A stretch of 59,064 nt of DNA from Silicimonas sp. (GTDB lineage Bacteria; Pseudomonadota; Alphaproteobacteria; Rhodobacterales; Rhodobacteraceae): positions 1 through 59,064 of the forward strand of contig JAJDUZ010000025.1 of assembly GCA_022826385.1 (NCBI GenBank). Reading direction: 5' to 3'. The stretch's first letter is position 1. Each line of letters starts with the position of its first letter. This document shows positions 34,903-43,890 of this stretch, in pieces. The notes beneath the pieces are model-generated. The model was not told the origin of the DNA. It saw nothing but the letters and a program-made list of their open reading frames with translations, and ran no database searches. The translations under genes were made by a program, and so were the position numbers.

Positions 34903-36018
34903 TCAGTACGCGGCGTCTTCCAGGACACCATCCGCCGACATCTGCGCATAGAGCAGACCTTCGCGCAGCCCGCGGTCGGCCACCGACAACCGATCGGTTG
35001 GCCAGACGCGCAACAGTGCCTGCAGGATCGCGGCCCCAGACATGATCAGCGCTTGCCGGTCGCGCCCGATCCGGGGGTCAGCCCGGCGGCCATCCGGACC
35101 CATGTCCAGGTACTTGCGGATCACCTTGTCAATCTGGTCGGACGTCATGCGCAAACCATCCACCTTCGAGCGATCATAACGCCGAAGCCCCAGATGGCTG
35201 GCGGTCACCGTTGTGACGGTGCCCGAGGTTCCGATCACCTGAAATCCTTCGCGCGCCTGTTCGGCGGCATAGGGCGTAAACTCGGACAGGTTCTCTTCAA
35301 AGTACCAACTCATCAGCGCAAACCGCGCTGCGTCGTCGTCCACGTCGTTGAACTGGTCGCGCAGGGTCGCAACGCCCAGCGGCACCGAGATCCAGTCGAC
35401 AACCCGCGCCGCCGGGAAGGGAGACTCTGGATCAGGCGTGAAGCCCGTGTGCAATCTCATCAGGGCGCGGGGCCGTTCGACCTTGGGAACGCGACTGATA
35501 TCGATCCACACCAATTCGGTGGATCCACCCCCGATATCGACGACCAGCACCTGCTCGGTCTTCGACGAGACCAGCGGCGCACAGGAGACAACGGCAAGGC
35601 GCGCCTCCTCTTCGGGTTCGATGATCTCAAGCCTCAGCCCCGTCTCCGAAGCAACGCTTGCCAGAAATTCTGCCCCGTTCTCGGCACGCCGACAGGCTTC
35701 GGTGGCCACAAGCCGATGGCGCGCCACCTCGTGCCGGTCCAACTTTGAACGACAAATCTTCAGGGCCTGCGCCGTCCGACGCATGGCCGCCCGCGACAGG
35801 CGGCCGGTGCGCTCAAGCCCTTGGCCCAGCTGAACCGATTTCGAGAAACTGTCGACCACGTGGAATTGATTGCCCTTTGGCTGGGCAATCAGCATCCGGC
35901 ACGAATTCGTGCCGAGGTCCAGCGCGGCATATAGCCCGGCTGGGTCCCTTTGTTGCGGGGCACCGTCTGCAACCGCTCGCGGGAGACGGCGGGCCCCTCT
36001 GGGCCGTTTGGGCGGCAT
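34903..36018 (-). CDS. Ppx/GppA family phosphatase
   Basis: A 371-residue ASKHA-fold exopolyphosphatase or pppGpp phosphatase. It has a basic N-terminal extension, then YAALDLGTNSCRMLIA, DIGGGSTELVWID, IGTSGTVTTVTASHLGL, and the late IMSGAAILQALL. GGAGGGCGAC precedes ATG 36018. It is a single-domain short form lacking the HD-like C-terminus of E. coli Ppx. Substrate preference between polyphosphate and pppGpp cannot be read from sequence. Confidence 0.9.
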   Translation of the reverse strand: MPPKRPRGARRLPRAVADGAPQQRDPAGLYAALDLGTNSCRMLIAQPKGNQFHVVDSFSKSVQLGQGLERTGRLSRAAMRRTAQALKICRSKLDRHEVARHRLVATEACRRAENGAEFLASVASETGLRLEIIEPEEEARLAVVSCAPLVSSKTEQVLVVDIGGGSTELVWIDISRVPKVERPRALMRLHTGFTPDPESPFPAARVVDWISVPLGVATLRDQFNDVDDDAARFALMSWYFEENLSEFTPYAAEQAREGFQVIGTSGTVTTVTASHLGLRRYDRSKVDGLRMTSDQIDKVIRKYLDMGPDGRRADPRIGRDRQALIMSGAAILQALLRVWPTDRLSVADRGLREGLLYAQMSADGVLEDAAY

Positions 36019-36182
36019 GTCGCCCTCCGATGTCTGGTTATCTTCACCCTAAGCTCAGGGTCGGGCTTCAGGCAAGAAATTCCGCGCCGCGACAAACATT
36101 CGTCGCGATGATTGCGCGAAAAGTCGAAATCGGGCATCGGTTCGCCTCATTGTCCTCGTAGAAAAGGCGAAACGGAGGGATT

Positions 36183-36479
36183 ATGGCAGACGTCACCATC
36201 GTCTATTGGCGGGATATCCCGGCACAGGTCATCGTCGGCAAGGGCCGGCGCGGCGCAAAGGCGCCTTTGCCCGAGCGATTCGAACAAGCGATTGACCGCG
36301 CCGCGATGAAAACCGGGCTTGGCGACACCGATGCCTATCTCTCGGAATGGCGGAAAGCCGACCCTTACGATGTCGCGGGCGACGCGGCCGAGGTCGCATC
36401 GGCAGAAGCCGCAAGACTTGATGCGGAATACGATCAGGACCGGCTCAAGGCGCTGATCGACAATGACGGATGGGCCTGA
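36183..36479 (+). CDS. Virulence-factor-domain protein of the one-carbon cluster
   Basis: A 98-residue protein of the family annotated as virulence factor (PF13769 by recollection). Marks are TIVYWRDIPAQVIVGKGRRGAK and LPERFEQAIDRAAMK. The name misleads: in Rhodobacterales the gene is usually next to MTHFR and corrinoid methyltransferase genes, as here, 26 bases before MTHFR. GGAGG precedes ATG 36183. A role in methyl-group metabolism is inferred only from this linkage. Confidence 0.82.
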   Translation: MADVTIVYWRDIPAQVIVGKGRRGAKAPLPERFEQAIDRAAMKTGLGDTDAYLSEWRKADPYDVAGDAAEVASAEAARLDAEYDQDRLKALIDNDGWA

Positions 36480-36505
36480 CCCCCAGCAGGATAGGACACG
36501 CACTC

Positions 36506-37423
36506 ATGGCGCTTTTGAATTTCCGGAAGAAGACCGACACGGTTGAGACGTTCGATCCGAAAGTCGCAGATTTCCTTGATGGCTACTCGATCGAGGTGAT
36601 GCCGCGCACTGCCGAGAAGGTCGAAGACTTCCGCGCCATCCTGCCGGACGCGACGCGCGTCTATATCGCTCATATCGAGGGCACACCGATCGAGGACATG
36701 GTCAAAACAGCCAAACGCCTTGCCGATGACGGCTTTCAGGTGATGCCGCATTTCCCGGCGCGCATCATCAAGGATGACGCGACGCTGGCCGACTGGATTG
36801 CCCGCTATCAGGGCGAAGCCAACGTGACCCAGGCCCTTCTGCTCGCGGGCGGGGTCACGGAACCGCATGGCGCCTTCGACAGCTCGATGCAGTTGATGGA
36901 GACGGGGCTTTTCGACAAGGCCGGTTTCACGCGCCTGCATGTCGCCGGTCACCCGGAAGGCAACCGCGACATCGACCCCGATGGCGGCACAGCCACCGTG
37001 GAAGAGGCGCTCCGCTGGAAAAACGCCTTCAACGCACGCACCGATGCCGAGATGGCGATTGTCACACAATTCGCGTTCGAAGCCGGGCCGATCATCGACT
37101 GGGCCAATGACGTGCAGGCCTCGGGCATCGACCTGCCGATTCATATCGGCATCGCGGGCCCGGCCAAGCTGCAGACGCTCATCAAGTTCGCCATCGCCTG
37201 TGGCGTCGGACCGTCGCTGAAGGTTCTGCAGAAACGCGCGATGGACGTGACCAAACTGGTCCTGCCCTACGAGCCGGATGACGTGGTCGCAGCCCTTGCG
37301 CATCACAAGGCGGCCAACCCCGATTTCGCGATCAGCCATCTGCACCTGTTCCCGTTGGGCGGAATCAAAACGGCCGCCACATGGGCGCAAAGCCGCGGGG
37401 CAAAGGTCGCGGCAGCCAGCTGA
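36506..37423 (+). CDS. Methylenetetrahydrofolate reductase
   Basis: A 305-residue TIM-barrel flavoprotein of the MetF superfamily, of the form associated with methylamine and betaine demethylation clusters. Typical segments are SIEVMPRTAEKVEDFRAIL, QVMPHFPARII, QALLLAGGVTEPHGAFD, and HVAGHPEGNRDIDPDG. In this setting it may oxidise methyl-THF produced by the methyltransferase at 38953. The start at 36506 (MALLNFRKK) has AGGA-type sequence upstream. Its 3' side has overlapping hairpins (37422-37471) before the convergent lectin-like gene. Confidence 0.9.
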   Translation: MALLNFRKKTDTVETFDPKVADFLDGYSIEVMPRTAEKVEDFRAILPDATRVYIAHIEGTPIEDMVKTAKRLADDGFQVMPHFPARIIKDDATLADWIARYQGEANVTQALLLAGGVTEPHGAFDSSMQLMETGLFDKAGFTRLHVAGHPEGNRDIDPDGGTATVEEALRWKNAFNARTDAEMAIVTQFAFEAGPIIDWANDVQASGIDLPIHIGIAGPAKLQTLIKFAIACGVGPSLKVLQKRAMDVTKLVLPYEPDDVVAALAHHKAANPDFAISHLHLFPLGGIKTAATWAQSRGAKVAAAS

Positions 37424-37476
37424 CCGTTTCCTTGGGAACGGGCGCAGCCTTACGCCGCGCCCGTCCCCCGAAAAGC

Positions 37477-38004
37477 TCAGTCCGCTGTTCGTGTGGCCCA
37501 TGTCTGCGACGCAGCCGCGTCCGCAGAACAGGTCTCGAGCGACAAGGCTTTCATCTGGTTTTCTTCGCTGCGCCCGGTGCGGGTTTCTTCCGCCAGCGTC
37601 ACGCAAAGGTCGGGCGCACTTGCAGGTGCGATCGTTCCCTCGCCATCGAACACCCAGCTTTGGGCATCCGATCCGTCACAGGCGGCCAGCACCAGACTGC
37701 CGCCAGCCTCGGCCGAAAGCGTGCCCATGCAAACATCGAACTCGGGCATGTAAAGGACACCATCGGCAAACTTATCCGAGGCAAAAGCCTGATCGACAAA
37801 AATCTCGCCGGTCGGGCTATAGCAGGTATGCGCTTGCAGGCCATCGTCGGGGTTGGCCGCTTCGCCCTGCCCTTTGGCAATATCCAGACAATATCCGTTC
37901 TGGATGTTGTCCAGCATGTCGACGACATAGACCTCGACACTCTCTGCATGGGCCGCGCCACCAACAAGAAGGGTGACGGCAGCAAGTGCTGAAATACGGT
38001 TCAT
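37477..38004 (-). CDS. Secreted beta-trefoil (ricin-type) lectin-like protein
   Basis: A 175-residue secreted protein. The signal peptide MNRISALAAVTLLVGGAAHA is clear. The mature part suggests a ricin-type trefoil repeat: GYCLDIAKG, VLAACDGSDAQSWVFDGEG, DLCVTLAEE, LSLETCSADAAASQTW, with paired cysteines and QSW/QTW marks. Only about two to three repeat units are visible. It follows another secreted-protein gene by 28 bases. A carbohydrate ligand is possible but unproven. Confidence 0.72.
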   Translation of the reverse strand: MNRISALAAVTLLVGGAAHAESVEVYVVDMLDNIQNGYCLDIAKGQGEAANPDDGLQAHTCYSPTGEIFVDQAFASDKFADGVLYMPEFDVCMGTLSAEAGGSLVLAACDGSDAQSWVFDGEGTIAPASAPDLCVTLAEETRTGRSEENQMKALSLETCSADAAASQTWATRTAD

Positions 38005-38032
38005 TCTCTCAAGTCCTTTGATCGATTGCTTG

Positions 38033-38674
38033 TTATTCCACGACAAGACGGCACAGCACCGTGTTGTCCTGTTCCAAATCGGGGCCCCAGATGAGTTGAG
38101 CCGCCGGATCCCATGTCACGTCGTCATAGCCGATCTTCGGATCGACCTCGGCCGCCGTATACACGCTGGCGGACATCCAGCCCGATGCGTCGAACTCCGC
38201 CATGTCCCACCCGTCGGGCTCGTCTGATGCCTCGAAACCGCATGGCGCGTCTCCTGCCACGGGCGAGGCTTCGCTTTCGCAGGACTTGTCTAGCGGCGCG
38301 GTGTGAATGACGCGGCACAACCATGCGTCGTTGCTGACAATGGCGGTCTGCCCAGATCCATCCTTGATCTGCAGAATGGCACCGCCATCGCCCATCTGCT
38401 GACGCCGCGTGCCGATATACTCAAGCCCCGTATCGTTTTCCTTGAAGTCCTTGGCGACCAGTCCCAACACGAAGGGAGGCTCGGCCTCGAAGGTGAAGCT
38501 CTCGGCATTGAACGAACGTTCCGTTGTGATCGGCACACTGTCTTCGGCCACTTGCACGCCATCCACGCGCAGTTCGAACCAATTGTCGGCCCAGACATCT
38601 GCCGTGAACGTCTCGGCCATCGCCACATTGGCCGAGGCCAAAAGAATGGCCACCGTTCCTATCGCGTTCTGCAT
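38033..38674 (-). CDS. Secreted protein of unknown function
   Basis: A 213-residue protein with signal peptide MQNAIGTVAILLASANVAMA. The mature part is acidic and beta-rich (FTADVWADNWFELRVDGVQV, WDPAAQLIWGPDLEQDNTVLCRLVVE), with three to four cysteines. It resembles a jelly-roll carbohydrate-binding domain in pattern only. It forms a two-gene unit with the lectin-like gene. A perfect palindrome lies 32 bases upstream of its start. Confidence 0.65.
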   Translation of the reverse strand: MQNAIGTVAILLASANVAMAETFTADVWADNWFELRVDGVQVAEDSVPITTERSFNAESFTFEAEPPFVLGLVAKDFKENDTGLEYIGTRRQQMGDGGAILQIKDGSGQTAIVSNDAWLCRVIHTAPLDKSCESEASPVAGDAPCGFEASDEPDGWDMAEFDASGWMSASVYTAAEVDPKIGYDDVTWDPAAQLIWGPDLEQDNTVLCRLVVE

Positions 38675-38705
38675 GTCAGCCCCCGCTTCTGCGTTATCTC
38701 ACATC

Positions 38706-38719
38706 TTAACGCGCGTTAA
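38706..38719. promoter_or_regulatory. Palindrome TTAACGCGCGTTAA
   Basis: A perfect 14-base palindrome in the 278-base divergent region between the secreted-protein gene and the methyltransferase gene. It also reads as two TTAAC half-sites spaced almost like a CtrA box (six bases between TTAA units rather than seven). It is a candidate operator; the rest of the region shows nothing else. Confidence 0.4.
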
Positions 38720-38952
38720 CTCGGGTTCCGTCGCAAAAAATGAAATGGCTCGAAAACAGGCAGATTTGCGCCCAAAACCGCGCGTCCGGCTCATATCCTT
38801 CCTGAAAACTTTTCAACGCCCGCCCCCTCGCCCAGCACGGCTTGGTCGCGTACACGTCTCTTCCAATCCGCGACATGTCGCTTCCAACCCTGCATGGCCC
38901 GGGGAAAAGGACCAAAAATCGCGAAACACACGCGTGGCAAAGGACGCCCTGA

Positions 38953-40116
38953 ATGACCCGTACCGTGCTCGAATCAAAGACCAAGACCGTGACCATCGGG
39001 TTCGATGAACCCTTCTGCGTGATCGGTGAACGGATCAACCCGACAGGGCGCAAGATCCTTGCCGCCGAACTGGAAGCGGGCAACTTCTCGACGGTCGAGA
39101 AGGACGCGCTGGAACAGGTCGCATGCGGGGCACAGGTGCTCGATATCAACGCGGGCGTTGTCTACAACTCGAACCCCAACCCGAACGAGACCGAGCCGCC
39201 GCTGATGACCAAGATGGTCGAACTGGTGCAAGGTCTGGTAGACGTGCCGCTCTGCATCGACAGTTCCGTTCCCGCCGCTCTTGAAGCCGGTCTGGAAGCC
39301 GCCGAAGGTCGGCCGCTCGTCAACTCGGTCACCGGTGAAGAGGACCGGCTCGAGTTTGTTCTGCCGCTGGTGAAGAAATACAACGTGCCCGTGGTGGCCA
39401 TCTCGAACGACGACACGGGCATCTCGGAGGACCCCGATGTGCGTTTCGCCGTTGCGAAGAAGATTGTCGAACACGCGGCCGACTATGGCATCCCGGCCCA
39501 TGACATCGTGGTCGATCCGCTGGTGATGCCGGTGGGGGCCATGGGCACAGCCGGCGTGCAGGTCTTCACACTGGTCCGGAAGCTGCGGGAAGAGCTTGGC
39601 GTCAACACGACCTGCGGGGCTTCGAATATCTCGTTCGGCCTGCCCAACCGGCACGGCATCAACAACGCGTTCCTTGCGATGGCCGCCAGCCACGGCATGA
39701 CAAGCGCAATCATGAACCCGGTTGCCATGCCGAAGACGCTGAAAGCCACGGGCGAGCGTCTCGACGAATTGAAAGCGCTTGGGATCACGGCGCCCGAGGA
39801 CATCGACATGAAAGCGCTGCGCCCGCTTCTGGGCATGAGCAGTGACGCCGATCTGGTGGCCGAACGAGTGGCGCGCCTGACCGCGCTTGGCCTGACCGTG
39901 CCCGAGGGGCTCGACCCGGCAAAGCTTGCCCCGCTTCTGGGTCTCGCGCCGAAAACCGGCGTGGCTTCAGAAGAAACCCTGTCGATCCGCGCCGCCGATT
40001 TCCTGAATGACAACGACCCGTCGGGGGGCAACTGGATTCGGCTCAACAAGGCCGCAACCGGCGGAGACGGCGGCGGACGCGGTCGTCGAGGCGGCGGACG
40101 CCGACGCCGTGCCTGA
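38953..40116 (+). CDS. Methyltetrahydrofolate:corrinoid methyltransferase
   Basis: A 387-residue pterin-binding TIM-barrel methyltransferase. Core marks are CVIGERINPTGRKILAAEL, LDINAGV, PLCIDSSVPAALEAGL, NSVTGEEDRLEFVLPL, and NISFGLPNRHGINNAFL. It should move a methyl group between a corrinoid protein and THF. Residues about 270-345 add a segment not needed in shorter relatives. The last 18 residues form a Gly/Arg-rich tail ending RRGGGRRRRA. AAAGGA lies 8 bases before the ATG. RACo follows after a triple-hairpin spacer. Confidence 0.9.
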   Translation: MTRTVLESKTKTVTIGFDEPFCVIGERINPTGRKILAAELEAGNFSTVEKDALEQVACGAQVLDINAGVVYNSNPNPNETEPPLMTKMVELVQGLVDVPLCIDSSVPAALEAGLEAAEGRPLVNSVTGEEDRLEFVLPLVKKYNVPVVAISNDDTGISEDPDVRFAVAKKIVEHAADYGIPAHDIVVDPLVMPVGAMGTAGVQVFTLVRKLREELGVNTTCGASNISFGLPNRHGINNAFLAMAASHGMTSAIMNPVAMPKTLKATGERLDELKALGITAPEDIDMKALRPLLGMSSDADLVAERVARLTALGLTVPEGLDPAKLAPLLGLAPKTGVASEETLSIRAADFLNDNDPSGGNWIRLNKAATGGDGGGRGRRGGGRRRRA

Positions 40117-40140
40117 TCTTCATCTCTTGAAAAATACGCA

Positions 40141-40208
40141 GAAAATTCCGACACGGAATTTTCCGGGCCGCGCGCCGCAAGGCGCGCGGCCCCTCCGCGA
40201 CTGCGGAG
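40141..40208. repeat. Tandem hairpin element, copy 3 (triple)
   Basis: Three hairpins in a row: GAAAATTCCG/CGGAATTTTC (10 bp, 40141-40163), GGGCCGCGCGCC/GGCGCGCGGCCC (12 bp, loop GCAA, 40165-40192), and CTCCGC/GCGGAG (6 bp, 40193-40208). They lie between two plus-strand genes of the one-carbon cluster, 35 bases before the RACo start, so they may reduce read-through or stabilise the upstream mRNA. Confidence 0.75.
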
Positions 40209-40242
40209 CAGGCGCAAAACCTTACAGACGCTCCCGCGCAGC

Positions 40243-42294
40243 ATGGACCAAAGGATGAGCGACACCGCACTCGTCATATTCACCCCATCGGGCAAACGCG
40301 GCCATGTGGCCATCGGCACGCCCGTTCTGACGGCCGCGCGCCAGCTGGGCGTCGATCTCGACAGCGTCTGCGGCGGGCGTGGCATCTGTTCGAAATGTCA
40401 GGTGTCGCCGGGGCTGGGCGACTTTCCGAAACACGGCGTGACCGTCACCGAAACCGCATTGTCCGACTGGAATGCGGTCGAAGCCCGCTATGACGAAAAG
40501 CGCGGACTGAAACCCGGTCGCCGTCTTGGCTGCCAGGCCACGATCCAGGGCGACGTGGTGATTGACGTGCCGCCCGAAAGCCAGGTGCACAAGCAGGTCG
40601 TCCGCAAGGCCGCCGCGACCCGCGACATCACGATGGACCCGGCGACCCGGCTTTACTATACGCAGGTTCGCGAACCCGACATGCACGAGCCAACCGGCGA
40701 CTTGCAGCGCCTTGCCGAGGCCTTGGCCCGCGACTGGGACCTGCCCGGCCTGACGGCCTCGCCGCGCCTTCTCGCCAAGCTCCAAACCGCGCTCCGCAAG
40801 GGCGATTGGAACGTCACCGTCGCCGTCTGGCAGGATCATCGCGGCGGCACACCGAAGCTCATCGATATCTGGCCCGGCTATTTCGAAGGCCGGCTCTATG
40901 GCCTTGCGATCGATCTGGGCTCGACAACGATTGCCGCGCATCTCTGTGACTTGCGGAACGGTCAGGTCGCCGCCAGTGCCGGGGTGATGAACCCGCAAAT
41001 CCGCTTTGGCGAAGACCTGATGAGCCGGGTGTCCTTTGCCATGATGAACGCAGGCGGCGCCTCTGAAATGACAACTGCGGTGCACGGCGCCATGACCCAA
41101 CTCGCCACCGAGTTGGCGGTCGAGGCCGACATCCCCTCAGACCAAATCGTCGAGGTGGTGGTCGTCTGCAACCCCGTCATGCATCACCTGCTGCTGGGGA
41201 TTGACCCCGTCGAACTGGGGCAAGCGCCCTTCGCATTGGCCACCTCCGATGCCGTGAACACCGACGCGCGCGAGATTGGCCTCACCGGGATCAACCCGGA
41301 TGCGCAAGCCTATATGCTGCCCTGCATCGCCGGACATGTGGGCGCCGATTGTGCTGCTGTGGCGCTTTCGGAAGAGCCGTATAAATCAGAAGACCTCGTC
41401 CTGATCTGCGACGTCGGAACCAATGCGGAAATCCTGCTTGGAACCTCCGAAAAGGTGCTGGCCTGTTCCTCGCCCACCGGTCCGGCGTTCGAAGGAGCCC
41501 AGATCTCGTCCGGCCAGCGAGCGGCCCCCGGCGCCATTGAACGGGTTGAGATCGATCCCGCGACCAAGGAACCAAGGTTTCGCGTCATCGGCTCGGACCT
41601 CTGGTCGGATGAAGACGGTTTCGAGGCAGCGACAGCGGCCAGCGGCATCACCGGCATATGCGGGTCCGGCATCATCGAAGCGGTGGCCGAGATGCGCATC
41701 GCGGGGCTTCTTGACCCGTCGGGCCTGATCGGGTCAGCCGAGGCCACCGGAACGTCACGCGCGATCCCGGATGGCCGAACCTTCGCTTATGTCCTGCATG
41801 ACGGCACGGCGGATGGTGGTCCACTGATCACCGTCACCCAAGGCGATATCCGCGCCATTCAGCTTGCGAAATCAGCGCTTTACGCGGGCGCTCGCCTGCT
41901 GATGGACGAGCTTGGCACCGACACGGTTGACCGCGTGGTGCTTGCCGGGGCGTTCGGCGCACATATCTCGCCGAAACACGCGATGGTGCTGGGCATGATC
42001 CCGGATTGCACGCTGGAGCATGTCACCTCGGCCGGCAATGCCGCCGGCACCGGCGCCCGGATTGCGCTTTGCGATATCTCGGCGCGCGCCCGGATCGAAA
42101 CCGAAGTGACACGGATCGAGAAAGTTGAAACGGCCATCGAGCCGCGCTTTCAGGAGCATTTCGTCGCCGCGAACGCCATTCCACACGCCACGGCGCCTTT
42201 TGCCGAACTTTCCAAGGTCGTGACCCTGCCAACGCCAAGCTTCAACAGCGGACCCTCCGGCGACAGCGGGCGTCGGAGGAGGCGCCGGAGTTAA
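40243..42294 (+). CDS. Corrinoid-activating protein (RACo/RamA-type, ASKHA)
   Basis: A 683-residue reductive activator of corrinoid methyl carriers. Residues 1-100 are a plant-type [2Fe-2S] ferredoxin domain with C43-x5-C49-x2-C52 and C97. A linker follows, then the ASKHA ATPase region (YGLAIDLGSTTIAAHLCDL, PQIRFGEDLMSRVSFAM, LICDVGTNAEILLG, CGSGIIEAVAEMR, VVLAGAFGAHI). It uses ATP to return Co(II) corrinoid to Co(I). An alternative start is ATG 40255 (MSDTALVIF), which may be the real one. The C-terminus is arginine-rich (GRRRRRRS). Confidence 0.92.
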   Translation: MDQRMSDTALVIFTPSGKRGHVAIGTPVLTAARQLGVDLDSVCGGRGICSKCQVSPGLGDFPKHGVTVTETALSDWNAVEARYDEKRGLKPGRRLGCQATIQGDVVIDVPPESQVHKQVVRKAAATRDITMDPATRLYYTQVREPDMHEPTGDLQRLAEALARDWDLPGLTASPRLLAKLQTALRKGDWNVTVAVWQDHRGGTPKLIDIWPGYFEGRLYGLAIDLGSTTIAAHLCDLRNGQVAASAGVMNPQIRFGEDLMSRVSFAMMNAGGASEMTTAVHGAMTQLATELAVEADIPSDQIVEVVVVCNPVMHHLLLGIDPVELGQAPFALATSDAVNTDAREIGLTGINPDAQAYMLPCIAGHVGADCAAVALSEEPYKSEDLVLICDVGTNAEILLGTSEKVLACSSPTGPAFEGAQISSGQRAAPGAIERVEIDPATKEPRFRVIGSDLWSDEDGFEAATAASGITGICGSGIIEAVAEMRIAGLLDPSGLIGSAEATGTSRAIPDGRTFAYVLHDGTADGGPLITVTQGDIRAIQLAKSALYAGARLLMDELGTDTVDRVVLAGAFGAHISPKHAMVLGMIPDCTLEHVTSAGNAAGTGARIALCDISARARIETEVTRIEKVETAIEPRFQEHFVAANAIPHATAPFAELSKVVTLPTPSFNSGPSGDSGRRRRRRS

Positions 42295-42894
42295 TCGGAG
42301 AGGCCGGTTGTTCTGGTGTCCGCAATGGCGCGTACCAATTCGTCCCGGGCGTAGGGCTTGGTAAGAACCGGAACCTGCGGGAACGGCCGCAAGATATCGT
42401 GGTCCCGGTCGTATCCTGTTGTCAGAACGACCGGAATTCGCTGTTCCCTGCAACGCTCGGCGACAGCCAAAGACGTCCCACCATCGACAATGACGTCAAG
42501 CAGTGCGAAGCGGATTTTGCACTGATCCAACAGGTCCAGCGCTTGCTGCGCGGAACCCGCACTGTGAACATCCGCGGCGCCCAACTCTTGCAACAAGTCG
42601 TGCGCCGCCATGACACTGATCATGTTGTCTTCAAGAAGAAGGGCATCGCCATGAAGCAGAGCCGTCGGTTTTGGAGTCTCGATTGCAGCGCCTTCTGTTT
42701 CTACACTTTGGCCGATTTTCGTTTATCCAATCCCGTCAGAGTGAAAGCCGCTTTAAAGCCCTTGGACGTCAAGCTGAGCAGCCGCGAATTCAGCAGAATC
42801 CGCTCTGGGATATTTGATGTCCAAACCGTGCAACGCCAGCTCAGCAGACGGCTGAACACACGAACCGAATGCGCCAGCCGCGCCGCGTTCGGCA
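42291..42894 (-). pseudogene. Remnant of a hybrid histidine kinase (receiver domain)
   Basis: The last 110 codons encode most of a receiver domain: RFALLDVIVDG holds the phospho-acceptor aspartate and VPVLTKPYARDEL the lysine. The preceding ALLLEDN, with the acidic pair, is in frame but is reached from a stop at 42723-42725 with no ATG, GTG or TTG between. In another frame just upstream, SKGFKAAFTLTGLDKRK resembles the end of a HWE-type kinase domain. This looks like a kinase-receiver fusion broken by a frameshift and truncated against bhcD. The kinase part is a weak match. Confidence 0.6.
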
Positions 42895-43890
42895 TCAGAT
42901 CGGCACAACCGTCGCTTCGCCTCGCTCAAGCGCCACATCGACAATCGAAGCCGCAACCGCAAGGTCCTGCAATCCAACGCCGGTTCCATCGAAAAGCGTG
43001 ATCTCGTCGTCCGATGACCGACCGGGATGCGCTCCATTGATGACGCTTCCGATTTCCGTGATGTCGGCCTCGGCCAATGCCCCCGATCCGATTGCGTGCT
43101 GCGCTTCTCCGATCGAGACGGATTGCGCCACTTCGTCGGTGAAAACCGTTGCACCGGACAGAATTGCCGCGTCGACTTCCTGCTTGCCCTTCGTATCGGT
43201 TCCCATGCACGCCAGATGCGTCCCCGGGCTGACATGGTCGGCCATCAGCGTCGGAGCAAAGGACGAGGTGATCGTGATGATGGCGTCCGCTTCGCGCATG
43301 CCTGTCAATTCGACGGGCTCGAAAGGCACGCCCATCTCCTCGGCCACGCGGGAAAGGTTGGGCAGCATCTCGGGGTGCATGTTCCAACCGATCACTTTCT
43401 TGAAGCGATGCGTTTCGAGGGCCGCGCGCAACTGGAACCCGGCCTGATGCCCGGCGCCGATCATGCCCAACACCTCGGCGTCCTTGCGCACCAGATGCTT
43501 GATCGACACCGAAGACGCCGCCGCGGTTCTGAGCGCAGTCAGAAGATTGCCACCGACCATGGCTTTCACCCGACCGCTGTCGGGATCAAAGAGGAACACG
43601 GTCGACTGGTGATTGATCAGGCTGCGTCGTTCGAGGTTGTGTGGCCAGTAGCCCCCGGCCTTCAAACCCAGCACACCGCCCGCGCGGTCGAAGCCGCCCT
43701 TGAAGCCATAAAGCGCATCTTCGTGGCCCAAGGCTTCGCGCACAACCGGAAAGTTGCTCGCATCGCCCGCCGCCATGGCAGCAAACACCTTTTCGACCGC
43801 TTCGAAGGCGGCATCGCGCGTCAGCATGTCAGCGATCATCCCCTCGGGGACAATCGCCAGTTCGTGGGCCGTCACTGCTGCGCCGTCCAT
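42895..43890 (-). CDS. bhcD: BhcD, iminosuccinate reductase
   Basis: A 331-residue ornithine cyclodeaminase/mu-crystallin family enzyme. NAD(P)-binding is shown by LGMIGAGHQAGFQLRAAL; VGGNLLTALRTAAASSVS and the late DEITLFDGTGVGLQDLAVA are family marks. As the fourth gene after bhcA, bhcB and bhcC it is best read as iminosuccinate reductase, which forms aspartate and closes the beta-hydroxyaspartate cycle. The ATG at 43890 shares one base with the bhcC stop. Confidence 0.93.
   Translation of the reverse strand: MDGAAVTAHELAIVPEGMIADMLTRDAAFEAVEKVFAAMAAGDASNFPVVREALGHEDALYGFKGGFDRAGGVLGLKAGGYWPHNLERRSLINHQSTVFLFDPDSGRVKAMVGGNLLTALRTAAASSVSIKHLVRKDAEVLGMIGAGHQAGFQLRAALETHRFKKVIGWNMHPEMLPNLSRVAEEMGVPFEPVELTGMREADAIITITSSFAPTLMADHVSPGTHLACMGTDTKGKQEVDAAILSGATVFTDEVAQSVSIGEAQHAIGSGALAEADITEIGSVINGAHPGRSSDDEITLFDGTGVGLQDLAVAASIVDVALERGEATVVPI

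Noticed and set aside
36183..36479. Literal reading of the virulence factor name
   Set aside because: The family label is historical; the neighbours point to one-carbon metabolism and no virulence genes are present.
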